Shown here: positions 33,001 to 43,028 of the stretch, piece by piece
How the letters are laid out: each line of letters opens with the position of its first letter
How positions within the stretch are numbered: position 1 is the stretch's first letter
Assembly (NCBI GenBank): GCA_017519975.1
Contig: JAFWRM010000035.1
Coordinates: 1 to 52,523, forward strand
Source: Oscillospiraceae bacterium
GTDB taxonomy: Bacteria > Bacillota > Clostridia > Oscillospirales > Oscillospiraceae
DNA: 52,523 nt
Reading direction: 5' to 3'
Translations under genes and position numbers: made by a program
The notes under the pieces: generated by a model
Told to the model about the DNA's origin: nothing
The model's input: only the letters and a program-made list of their open reading frames with translations
Database searches by the model: none

Positions 33001-36000
33001 ATGCACAAAAACGTAAGCAAGGTCCTCGCTCTGCTTCTCTGTCTGTGTCTGCTCCTGACCGGAGCACCCGGCATCTCGGCGCTGGCCGTCGGGAACGACG
33101 CCGACCAGACGGAAAGCCCGGTGGAGGACGCCTCTCAGCTGAAGGACCTCGATCCTTCCACGCTGGGGGTCCGCAAGCTCGGCGAAATCGACGAGGCCGA
33201 GGAAGCTCCCGCCGTGGATCCTTCCACTCTGACTCCCGATACTTCGCTGAAGGAACTGGTCCGTGTTTCGATCTTTCTTACGGAGCCCTCCGCGATCGAC
33301 GCGGGCTACTCCGCCCAGGGGATCGGCAGTAACGGTTCCGCGGCCAGCTACCGCGCGTCCCTGCTGAACCAGCAGAAAAGCGTTCAGTCCGCCATCGAGA
33401 ACCGGCTCGGCTATGAGCTGAACGTCGTATGGAATCTGACGCTGCTCACCAACGCCTTTTCCACCTGGGTCTACGGCAAGGACATTCCCTTCATCGAACG
33501 CATGGACGGCGTAGCTGCCGTACAGCGTGAGAACATGTACACCGTACCGGAGACGGACGGCGCTCAGCCTGACACGGCCAACACCAGCACCGGCATGGTC
33601 GGCGCTTCCCAGGCCTGGGCCTCCGGCTATACCGGCGCCGGCACGCGCATTGCCATCATCGACACCGGCATCGATACTCAGCACAGATCTTTCGACGCCG
33701 AGGCCTTCGATTACGCGATCGCCCAGTACCAGGAACAGACGGGCAAGACCGTGGATCTGATGACGGAAGCGGACATTCCCGCCTCCGGCCTGAACGGGAG
33801 CGGCACGTATCTGTCCTCCAAGATCCCCTACGCCTACAACTACGTCGACGAGAATCAGAACGTGGATCACCTCGGCGACAGGCAGGGTGAACACGGCTCC
33901 CATGTGGCCGGCATTGCCGCCGCCAACCGGTTTGTGAAAGACGGTGACGCGTTCGCGGACGCCGCCGAGACCGTACACGCGGTCGGCATGGCTCCGGACG
34001 CCCAGCTGCTGGTCATGAAGGTGTTCGGCTCCAGCGGAGGAGCGTACGATTCCGACTATTTTGCCGCCATTGAGGACGCCGTGTTCATGGAAGCGGATTC
34101 CGTGAACCTGTCCCTCGGCAGCGCCGCCCCCGGCTTCACCTACGACAACTACTACCAGGATATCCTCAACAACCTGGCCGACGGCGAAACCAACGCCGGC
34201 ACCGTGACCGTCATGTCCGCGGGCAACTCCGGCTCGTTCATCGACGGCAGTCCCTATTACACGAATTACGGCATCGGCCTGTTCATCGAGGACGTTTCGC
34301 TGCACACCGGCGGCAGCCCCGGCTCCTTCATCAACAGCCTGGGCGTAGCCTCCGCCAACAACATCGGCAAGACCGGCGCCCCTCTGACCTTCAACGGTTC
34401 TCAGGACGTTTACATCACGGAGTCCGCCAGCAGCGGCGGCTCGTTTGCCGGCATCGTCGGTTCCTACGATTTCGTTTACATCGATTCCATCGGCTCCGCT
34501 GAGGATTACGCGGCGGCAAACGAAGCCGTCAGCCTGACCGGCAAGATCCTGATCGTGAACCGCGGATCCCTCAACTTCACGGATAAGGGCAACAACGCCA
34601 TCCCGTACTCCCCCGCCGGTCTGCTGGTCGCGAACAATCAGCCGGGCACCATCGGGATGCAGCTGGACGCCTACACCGGCACCTTCCCCATGGCAGCCAT
34701 CACGCTGGCGGACGCGAACGCCCTGAAGAGCGCCTCCACCCAGACTGCCGCCGGTGACCTGACCTGCTACACCGGCACCGTTGTAGTCTCGGAAACCATC
34801 AAGCACGGTACTACCGGCGACCGCTCCGACGCTGAGATGTCCAGTTTCAGCTCCTGGGGCGTTCCCGGGTCCCTGCTGATGAAGCCGGAGATCACGGCCC
34901 CCGGCGGAGACATCTACTCCGTCTTCGGCACAAGTTATTCTCCCGAGGGTAATCCGCAGGGCGGTACGGATCAGTATGAACTGCTGTCCGGTACCTCCAT
35001 GGCGGCTCCTCACATTTCCGGTCTGTCCGCTCTTACGGCCCAGTACCTGAAGGAGACGGACTACGCGGCCGCCAATCCGGCGCTTGCCTCGAACTTCACG
35101 CGCCGCGCCATCATTCAGTCGCTTCTCATGAGCACCGCTACGCCCATGAAAACGACCGACGGTGAGGATGAGTATTACGTATCGATCCTCCAGCAGGGCG
35201 CCGGTCTGGCGGACGTCTCCAGGGCCGTGAACGCCTCCTCCGTCATCATGATGAAGGACGCCGGGCTGACCACCTCCACCGGGGCGGCCGCCGACGGCAA
35301 GGTAAAGGCGGAGCTGGGCGACGATCCCGACCGCACCGGCAAATACTCCTATTCCTTCACCGTGTACAACCTGACGGACACGGATCTGAGCTACAATCTC
35401 AGCACCGACGTGTTCACTCAGCATCTGTACCAGAATTACAACTTCCTGTTCATGGACAAGAGCACCGTCGGCCTGGCGGCGGACGTGTCGTACGCCTACG
35501 AGCAGGAACTGACCGAGACGCATGACGTGAACAAGGACGGCATGACGACCGACGCCGACGCCCAGGCCATTCTGGATTATCTGTCCGGCGAAGCGGACGG
35601 TGCGGCCTTCGATCTGGAAGCCGGAGAGATGGACGACGACGGCACTCTCTCCACCCACGACGCCCATCTGCTGCTGCAGTTTGCCGGCAGTGAAGGAAAC
35701 GGGCTGGTCGTGAAGGCCGGTTCCAGCAAGGACGTGACGGTGTCCATCTCCATCGACGCCGACTACATGGCCTTCCTCGACACGTACTATACTTCCGGCG
35801 CCTACATCGAGGGCTTCACCCGTCTGGAGTGCAACACCACCACCGCGGAGAACGTTGCCGTCGAAGACGTCCACACGATCCCGGTTCTGGGCTTCTACGG
35901 CAGCTGGACCGATGCCTCCATGTTCGACAACACGTCCTACACGGATACGCTCTACGGCACCGATAAGATCAATTACTCCGGCAATGAATACACCAACTAT

Positions 36001-39000
36001 CTCACGATGAAATACGGTTCCTCCCTGAGCAAATTTACCGGGAACCCGTACATCGTGGAAGAAGAGTTCCCCGCCGACGCTCTCGCGGTGAACAGCGGCA
36101 GCCAGTTTGTAAACCTCTATTACAACCTGATCCGCTCCGCGGGCACCACCGGTTTCGCCGTAACGAAGACGGACGAGTTCGGCGGAAACGTGACGGACGT
36201 GCTGGATTCCACGGTTAAATCCTGGAACGAAACGTCCCTGTACTATCACGTCAACGAAGGATCCTGGCAGAACACCGGAACGAAGACGCAGGCCGTGAAC
36301 AAGACGGCGGCTTCCTACGGCCTGGCGGAAGGCGATACGTTCCGCATCGGCTATTACGCCATCCCTGAATACTACGGGATGCTGGTGCATAAGGCCGACA
36401 TGACCGCTCCCTACGCCGGCAATCTGGATCCCGACAACGACGAATTCGACGCCGTTCTCAAGTCCAACGTGCTTGGACGCGGCGCCTTCGTCGGCTACGA
36501 CTTCACGATCGACGATACCATCCCAGCGATCGACAGCGCCGTACTGGAAGGGACCGACATCAAGGTCACGGCCGGCGACAACCAGAACCTGGCTTACGTT
36601 GCCATCCTCTCGCTGGACGGCGGTACCGTTTACGCGGAGACCGCTCCCCACAACATGTCCTTCGACGGTTCCTTCGACGCGACGCAAGCCATTGAGGAGG
36701 CCGAAGGCTACGTGGCCATCTTCGCCGCCGACTACGCCGGCAATGAGGTCGCGAAAGCCCTGAAGGTGAACGACAACGAGTCCATCGATCCTCTTGCCAT
36801 CGACTCCATCTCCATCTCTCCTGCCTCCGTGGAACTGTACGTCGGCAACGAGATGGATCTGTCCGCTGAGATCCTGCCTCTGACGGTGGAAGACCGCCGC
36901 ATTACCTGGACCTCTTCCGATGACTCCGTCGTTACGGTGGACGACGCCGGACATATCAAGGCCGTTGGCGCGGGCAGCGCGTCCGTCATCGCTGCGGCGG
37001 CTTCCGACGAGACCAAAAAGGCCGAGTGCTCCGTCACCGTCGTCAGCATCGACAAGGCCATGAACGCCATCGTATGGGATGAAAACGGCGAGGTCTTCTT
37101 CTCCGGATTCAATACGAACGCCCTGCCCACGTGGACGAAGCTGCACGATAGCGGAGCGGAGTACGCCGTCCAGTCCACGCTGCTCGACGACGAGGGCACG
37201 CTGTACGCCGCCACGTTTGACAGCAGCTCCGAATCGTCTGCGCTGTTTACGGTGGATCCCGGCACCTACGGGCTGACCGAATACGGTGATAACTACGTAG
37301 GCGCTACGGACATGGCTATCGGGTCGACCTATTTCGCCGATTACACGGGAATGGTGTACACCTATGCTCCCTTCCTGGTGGCCGGGAACCTGGCGCCCGC
37401 CGATCCCGATACTACGGACGACGTGGAAGAATATTACACGGGCATTCCCTGGGCTCTGATGGACGCGCGCCAGACAGAGATCAAGGACGCGTATCTGGCC
37501 GCGGTAGCCACCAAGACCAGGACCCCCTACGGCGGCGACTTCTACGTCCTTGACGAAAACGGCGTCATCTGGGAGACCTCCCTCGCACTGAACGCCGACC
37601 AGAACGGATTTGAGTTCTCCGCGCCTGTAAAGGTCCTTGAAACAGGCATCGCCACCAACTTCCTGTATCAGGATCTGTATTTCGACGGCACGTGGCTCTA
37701 CTGGTCCCACTACGACGGCACCGTGAGCACCCTCTACGCCATCGACCCCGTCAATAAGACCGTCTATGACACCGGCAACTTCGGCGAAGGCGTATGGCCG
37801 GTCAGCGGTCTGTACGTCCAGGGTCAGGCGGCCCCCGCCTCCACCGGCGGCGGCGCGAAGATCGACGCTGTGAACGTGCAGCCTCTGAACGTAAGCAGAG
37901 ACGAACTCATGACCCGTGAGATCGCGAACCGCATCGCCGCGGCAGCCGGCAAGACCCCCGCGGGCGGCACGAATACCGTCGGCGTACGGGAGAAGGACTA
38001 CGTGCCCGGCGTGACGGACCGGCAGACCGTTGAAGGAGAGGCCGCCCTCATCGACGAGGAAGGCCGTACGGCTGTCGTCGCCCTCACGGATGACGAGGAC
38101 GTGACAAACGGTCTGGTCCGGGTTTCCTACACCGAAGGTCTCACCTACCTGGATACGGTCAGTCCGCTGTACTATTCCGCCCATGTGGATGAGGAAGCGC
38201 ACACCGTTACCATCGCCTATGCTTCCGCTGCCACCGTCCCGCAGGGCACCGAATTTGCGGATCTCGTGTTCGAGGTCGAGGACGCTTCGCAGATCCAGCA
38301 CGTGAACGTAGTGACGGCCGAACGGAACGCGAACGCGGACATTGCCGAAGACCCCACAGTCATCGACATCGGTGAACCGGAAGAAGCGGTCCCGTCCTTC
38401 AAGACCAAGTCTCTGATCCTGTCCGGCGAGCTCGGCGTGAACTTCTTCATGGATCTTCCGGCGATCGACGGCGTGGATTACACGGACAGCTACGTTGAGT
38501 TCACCGTGACCGGCAAGGGCGGAAAGACGACCGTCGATCCGTTCGACCCGAACCACAAGAACGTCAGCGGCGAATATTACGGCTTTACCTGCTACGTGAA
38601 CTCCATCCAGATGGCGGAGACGATCACCGCCGTATTCCACTACGGAAGCGACGATAAGACCGTGACCACCACGTATTCCGTGAAGGAGTACATCGAGGGC
38701 GCCGAGGCCAACAAGGACAAGATGAGTGAGGCCGCCTACCAGCTGATCCACTCCATCGCGGACTACGGCCACTACGTGCAGCGGTATCTCTCCGCCGTCA
38801 ACCACTGGGAGATCGGCGTCGACTACGCCGACATGGATCTGTACTTCACCGACTCCTACGATATCGACGCCATCAAGGCCGCGGTGTCCGAGTACACCAT
38901 GACCAAGCAGTTCGGCACCAGCAAGGTCACCAAGGCTACGCACCGTCTGCACCTGGATTCCTCCACCGCTCTCGAGGTCTTCCTCACGGTGGAAGGCGAT

Positions 39001-39279
39001 ACGGAACTGACCGCCTCCATCCAGTTCAAGGGCAACACCTACACGGCGGAAAAGCAGGCGGACGGCCGGTACAGCATCAAGATCCCCAACATTTCCGCCC
39101 ACCAGCTCGGCAACATCTTCACCATCACCGGCAACGCCGGCGGTGAATTTACCGTAACGGCGTCCGTCATGTCTTACATCAACGCCGTGCTGAGCTCCGG
39201 CAACGCGGACGAGGCCACCCAGAACGGACTGGCTTCGCTGTACACCTACTACGAAAAGGCCATAGCCCTTCTCGGCTGA
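33001..39279 (+). CDS. Giant secreted subtilisin-like protease with internal dockerin-like and Ig-like domains
   Basis: This 2092-residue secreted S8 serine protease has a signal peptide (about 1-28), an I9-type propeptide (75-175), and a catalytic domain with D221 (IIDTGID), H298 (GEHGSHVAG) and S666 (SGTSMAAPH). The long His-Ser gap holds a PA-like insert (about 455-600). Next is a dockerin-like pair of calcium loops (840-898: DVNKDGMTTDADA and MDDDGTLSTHDAH), an S8-associated beta region, a BIG_2 Ig-like domain (1268-1349), a cohesin-like segment (about 1677-1765), and a C-terminal domain (1799-2092) starting SLILSGELGVNFF, of a kind I recall from gut Bacillota surface proteins. No LPXTG anchor. 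GGAGG lies about eight bases before the ATG. It probably digests outside proteins; substrate unknown. Confidence 0.92.
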   Translation: MHKNVSKVLALLLCLCLLLTGAPGISALAVGNDADQTESPVEDASQLKDLDPSTLGVRKLGEIDEAEEAPAVDPSTLTPDTSLKELVRVSIFLTEPSAIDAGYSAQGIGSNGSAASYRASLLNQQKSVQSAIENRLGYELNVVWNLTLLTNAFSTWVYGKDIPFIERMDGVAAVQRENMYTVPETDGAQPDTANTSTGMVGASQAWASGYTGAGTRIAIIDTGIDTQHRSFDAEAFDYAIAQYQEQTGKTVDLMTEADIPASGLNGSGTYLSSKIPYAYNYVDENQNVDHLGDRQGEHGSHVAGIAAANRFVKDGDAFADAAETVHAVGMAPDAQLLVMKVFGSSGGAYDSDYFAAIEDAVFMEADSVNLSLGSAAPGFTYDNYYQDILNNLADGETNAGTVTVMSAGNSGSFIDGSPYYTNYGIGLFIEDVSLHTGGSPGSFINSLGVASANNIGKTGAPLTFNGSQDVYITESASSGGSFAGIVGSYDFVYIDSIGSAEDYAAANEAVSLTGKILIVNRGSLNFTDKGNNAIPYSPAGLLVANNQPGTIGMQLDAYTGTFPMAAITLADANALKSASTQTAAGDLTCYTGTVVVSETIKHGTTGDRSDAEMSSFSSWGVPGSLLMKPEITAPGGDIYSVFGTSYSPEGNPQGGTDQYELLSGTSMAAPHISGLSALTAQYLKETDYAAANPALASNFTRRAIIQSLLMSTATPMKTTDGEDEYYVSILQQGAGLADVSRAVNASSVIMMKDAGLTTSTGAAADGKVKAELGDDPDRTGKYSYSFTVYNLTDTDLSYNLSTDVFTQHLYQNYNFLFMDKSTVGLAADVSYAYEQELTETHDVNKDGMTTDADAQAILDYLSGEADGAAFDLEAGEMDDDGTLSTHDAHLLLQFAGSEGNGLVVKAGSSKDVTVSISIDADYMAFLDTYYTSGAYIEGFTRLECNTTTAENVAVEDVHTIPVLGFYGSWTDASMFDNTSYTDTLYGTDKINYSGNEYTNYLTMKYGSSLSKFTGNPYIVEEEFPADALAVNSGSQFVNLYYNLIRSAGTTGFAVTKTDEFGGNVTDVLDSTVKSWNETSLYYHVNEGSWQNTGTKTQAVNKTAASYGLAEGDTFRIGYYAIPEYYGMLVHKADMTAPYAGNLDPDNDEFDAVLKSNVLGRGAFVGYDFTIDDTIPAIDSAVLEGTDIKVTAGDNQNLAYVAILSLDGGTVYAETAPHNMSFDGSFDATQAIEEAEGYVAIFAADYAGNEVAKALKVNDNESIDPLAIDSISISPASVELYVGNEMDLSAEILPLTVEDRRITWTSSDDSVVTVDDAGHIKAVGAGSASVIAAAASDETKKAECSVTVVSIDKAMNAIVWDENGEVFFSGFNTNALPTWTKLHDSGAEYAVQSTLLDDEGTLYAATFDSSSESSALFTVDPGTYGLTEYGDNYVGATDMAIGSTYFADYTGMVYTYAPFLVAGNLAPADPDTTDDVEEYYTGIPWALMDARQTEIKDAYLAAVATKTRTPYGGDFYVLDENGVIWETSLALNADQNGFEFSAPVKVLETGIATNFLYQDLYFDGTWLYWSHYDGTVSTLYAIDPVNKTVYDTGNFGEGVWPVSGLYVQGQAAPASTGGGAKIDAVNVQPLNVSRDELMTREIANRIAAAAGKTPAGGTNTVGVREKDYVPGVTDRQTVEGEAALIDEEGRTAVVALTDDEDVTNGLVRVSYTEGLTYLDTVSPLYYSAHVDEEAHTVTIAYASAATVPQGTEFADLVFEVEDASQIQHVNVVTAERNANADIAEDPTVIDIGEPEEAVPSFKTKSLILSGELGVNFFMDLPAIDGVDYTDSYVEFTVTGKGGKTTVDPFDPNHKNVSGEYYGFTCYVNSIQMAETITAVFHYGSDDKTVTTTYSVKEYIEGAEANKDKMSEAAYQLIHSIADYGHYVQRYLSAVNHWEIGVDYADMDLYFTDSYDIDAIKAAVSEYTMTKQFGTSKVTKATHRLHLDSSTALEVFLTVEGDTELTASIQFKGNTYTAEKQADGRYSIKIPNISAHQLGNIFTITGNAGGEFTVTASVMSYINAVLSSGNADEATQNGLASLYTYYEKAIALLG

Positions 39280-39359
39280 GGCCTGAAACAACGACCGTAC
39301 CGGCGGACGGGCGGAAGATCCTCTCCCGCCCATCCGTCCGGTGCACCCGAAGGATGAAC

Positions 39360-39770
39360 ATGAAACGTTTTATTTCTCTCATACTCTGTCTCCTTCTGCT
39401 GACAGCCCTCTGCGCCGGCTGCACCGTAACCACAGGCAAGAACGGTGCGAAAACGCCCGACGCGACGGACGCGGCGGGATCCGGCGACGCAGAATCCACG
39501 GGTAAGGACGCATCATCCGAATCCGGGAAGCCGGCGTCCGACGCGGCGGAAGACGCGTCCCAGGACGCCGTCCTGCCGGAGATCGAGATCCCCTTCGAAG
39601 ACGGCGACGCGGAGCTTGTGGATCCGTCGGAGACCTCGGAGAACGCGGACAGCGCGGAGAGCGGCGAAGTGCCGGTCCCCCCGCTGGTGATCGACGAGGA
39701 TCTGATCACGGACAACGACGGCATCACCGTAGACGAGAACGGAGACATCCTCACGCCGGAGCTTCCGTAA
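39360..39770 (+). CDS. Small acidic lipoprotein
   Basis: This 136-residue lipoprotein has signal peptide MKRFISLILC and lipobox CAGC (C21). The mature part is low in complexity, rich in Asp, Glu, Ser and Ala, without a recognised domain. GAAGG lies eight bases before the ATG at 39360; an ATG at 39354 touches that site. It follows the protease gene by 80 bases without a terminator between (only a GC-rich hairpin lacking a T-run), so it is probably co-transcribed and could act with the protease. Confidence 0.75.
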   Translation: MKRFISLILCLLLLTALCAGCTVTTGKNGAKTPDATDAAGSGDAESTGKDASSESGKPASDAAEDASQDAVLPEIEIPFEDGDAELVDPSETSENADSAESGEVPVPPLVIDEDLITDNDGITVDENGDILTPELP

Positions 39771-39798
39771 GCCTTCCGGCAGAGGCAGCCAGACATGA

Positions 39799-39836
39799 AA
39801 CGAGCACCCGGACCAAGGTCCGGGCGCTCGTTTTTT
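39799..39836 (+). terminator. Terminator of the protease-lipoprotein unit
   Basis: The stem AACGAGC-a-CCCGGACC / GGTCCGGG-c-GCTCGTT is followed by TTTT, and overlaps the stop codon of the convergent PfkB gene. Confidence 0.88.
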
Positions 39837-40792
39837 CACGCGTCCAGTATCGATCGTATGTCCTCCCGCGACGGGATGCTTCCCATGCCGCCCGGGCGGG
39901 CAACGGACAGAGCGGCCGCCGCGTTGGCGTAACGGACGACGGAGCCCAGTTCGTCTCTCCCCATCGCACCCGGCCGTTTTCCGGTCTTCAGCAGACGGCT
40001 GGCGGCGGTACCGCAGAAAATGTCGCCGGCTCCGGTCGTATCCACGGCGCGAAGGCCGGTCGGCACGGGGATCCGGACGGCGGCGTGACGGTTCGCCGCG
40101 TAACAGCCCTCCCCGCCCAGAGTCACGAACACAAGGGAGACGCCGCACTCCTCCAGCAGCCGCGCCGCGCCTTTTTCGGGCTCCGCGTCCCACAGAAAGC
40201 GCAGTTCATCGTCGCTGATCTTCACTACGTCCGCCTGCCGCAGCGCCCATTCCATGGCCTCGCGCGCCTTGCGCTCATCCGGCCACAGCGCCGGCCGGTA
40301 ATTCGGATCCACACTGACCATGACGCCGGCCTCCTTTGCCTCCGCCACGGCCCGTTTCACCGCGGACGCGGCGGGTTCGTCCGTCAGAGACAGCGAACCG
40401 AAATGAAAGGCCCTGGCGTTCCGGATCAGTTCCACGTTCACCTCTTCCGGACGAAGGCACGTGTCCGCCCCGGGCTTCCTGGCAAAACTGAACTCCCGTG
40501 CCCCGTCGCTGCCGACGGTCACGAACGCCAGCGTTGTGAACACGGCGGGATCCCGGATCACGCCCGTCACGTCGATTCCCCGGCGCGTCATTTCACGGAT
40601 CAGCAGACGACCGAAGGCGTCGTCCCCCACCTTGCCGATCATCGCCGCGCCGCGCCCGTCGGCCGCGGCCGCCGCGAGAAAAATGGCCGGCGCGCCTCCG
40701 GGGTGGGCGGACAGGACCGGGAAGCCGTCCTCATTCGTACCGCAGGCCGAAAGGTCGACCAGCACTTCCCCCATCGCAACGACGTCAGCCAT
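39836..40792 (-). CDS. PfkB-family carbohydrate kinase, fructokinase-like
   Basis: This 318-residue ribokinase-fold sugar kinase has MADVVAMGEVLVDLS at the N-terminus, PGGAPAIFLAAAAA for the sugar site, FGSLSLTDEPAASAV in the middle, and the signature DTTGAGDIFCG with the catalytic aspartate. The MGEVLVD and GGAP pattern favours fructose as substrate, though other sugars are possible. I start at 40792, where AGGATGAGG precedes; the ATG at 40801 overlaps that site. It overlaps the upstream gene by 8 bases. Confidence 0.88.
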   Translation of the reverse strand: MADVVAMGEVLVDLSACGTNEDGFPVLSAHPGGAPAIFLAAAAADGRGAAMIGKVGDDAFGRLLIREMTRRGIDVTGVIRDPAVFTTLAFVTVGSDGAREFSFARKPGADTCLRPEEVNVELIRNARAFHFGSLSLTDEPAASAVKRAVAEAKEAGVMVSVDPNYRPALWPDERKAREAMEWALRQADVVKISDDELRFLWDAEPEKGAARLLEECGVSLVFVTLGGEGCYAANRHAAVRIPVPTGLRAVDTTGAGDIFCGTAASRLLKTGKRPGAMGRDELGSVVRYANAAAALSVARPGGMGSIPSREDIRSILDA

Positions 40793-41327
40793 CGACCTCA
40801 TCCTTTCCGCTTCTTCTGCGCAGCCTTTTCAGGATCCGCGCGGGAAGCGCGGAACGGTCGAACGGATCGAGTGGCGTGTTCCTGTATTCCCGCCGGACGC
40901 CCCTGCGATAACGGAACATCAGGCGCTGACGGCGCACAGCGACGTCGTCCGTGGATATGTCGATCACCCGGCAGTGGCTGATCAGATCCTCCTTGGAAAA
41001 CAGCAGTGACGTGACGTTTCTGCGGTATCCGCGATATCCGGCGGCCCAGAAATAAGCGTCCGCGTGGTATTCGATCTCATACGCCACACAGTTTTCGGTA
41101 AATACATAGGGCCTGCCGAAGCGCGCGCGGTACGCCTGATCCAGCCATTGGGCCATATGGCGGTAACCGCGGTGAAGGCCCGCGCGCTTCAGTGCGGCGT
41201 CCCACTGCGGCGCTTCGGTCTCCAGCTCGATGGCAAATCCCTTCTCATTCACGGACGCGAAGCGGGCAAGCAGGTCGTCCAGCTCGCGTCTGTTCTCATC
41301 CGTCATGCTCTTTCTATGGTCGCCCAT
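40785..41327 (-). CDS. Conserved-looking protein of unknown function
   Basis: I do not recognise this 180-residue protein. It is soluble and rich in Arg and Tyr, with ENCVAYEIEYHADAYFWAAG and a basic tail RILKRLRRRSGK that could touch nucleic acid or membrane. It reads in frame with a good site (AAGGGGG, eight bases upstream) and overlaps the PfkB gene by 8 bases, so it is probably real and co-translated. No promoter is visible between it and the gdhA terminator; see the overlapping hairpins at 41346-41387. Confidence 0.6.
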   Translation of the reverse strand: MGDHRKSMTDENRRELDDLLARFASVNEKGFAIELETEAPQWDAALKRAGLHRGYRHMAQWLDQAYRARFGRPYVFTENCVAYEIEYHADAYFWAAGYRGYRRNVTSLLFSKEDLISHCRVIDISTDDVAVRRQRLMFRYRRGVRREYRNTPLDPFDRSALPARILKRLRRRSGKDEVDG

Positions 41328-41345
41328 GTTCGTGCCCCCTTCTCG

Positions 41346-41387
41346 GCCCCCGTTACGGAAAACGGGGGCTTCCGTTCAGAAGCCCCC
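41346..41387 (-). terminator. gdhA terminator with an overlapping alternative hairpin
   Basis: On the minus strand, hairpin A (GGGGGCTTC/GAAGCCCCC, 41379-41387 with 41364-41372) is followed by GTTTTCC and should end gdhA. Hairpin B (GCCCCCGTT/AACGGGGGC, 41361-41369 with 41346-41354) shares the GCCCCC arm, so the two cannot form together. This layout could let part of the transcription pass into the unknown gene. Confidence 0.7.
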
Positions 41388-41436
41388 GAACCTTATCCCA
41401 TTGTATCCGCAAAACCCGCAAAAGGCAACGGAAAGA

Positions 41437-42792
<1,356 letters not shown>

Positions 42793-42833
42793 CTACTGTT
42801 GCCGGCGGTGGACCCGTCGGAAAAATACGGCTC

Positions 42834-42863
42834 ATTATACACCCGTCAAAAAAAGGATTGCAA
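42834..42863 (-). promoter_or_regulatory. Promoter of gdhA
   Basis: TTGCAA (42858-42863), an 18-base spacer and TATAAT (42834-42839) on the minus strand. The A/T-rich stretch 42864-42960 upstream holds no other element I can name. Confidence 0.75.
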
Positions 42864-42993
42864 TACTTTATTGCGCAAAAGTAAGCAAAATATGAAATAT
42901 TTGTATGCCTTCCCCTTCAGTTTCCGATCCTTTTCCGCATTTTTCGTGCATATTCTGCAAGTTGCACGATAAAGCCCCTCCAATTTGCAGAAA

Positions 42994-43019
42994 GGCGGCG
43001 GGCATCTCCGCCCGCCGCC
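42994..43019 (-). terminator. Terminator of the cysES-polA-rimI-tsaD operon
   Basis: A GC-only 10-base stem GGCGGCGGGC / GCCCGCCGCC is followed on the minus strand by TTTCTGC, ten bases after the tsaD stop. Confidence 0.75.
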
Positions 43020-43028
43020 CGGCCGTAT

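Noticed and set aside
31948-39333. Minus-strand open frame of 2461 codons opposite the subtilisin gene
   Set aside because: It has no start signal or recognisable domains and covers deoD and subtilisin coding sequence; the Gly/Val/Asp-rich product is what reversed biased codons give.
39285-39350. GC-rich hairpin between the subtilisin and small lipoprotein genes as a terminator
   Set aside because: It is not followed by a T-run, so termination is unlikely.
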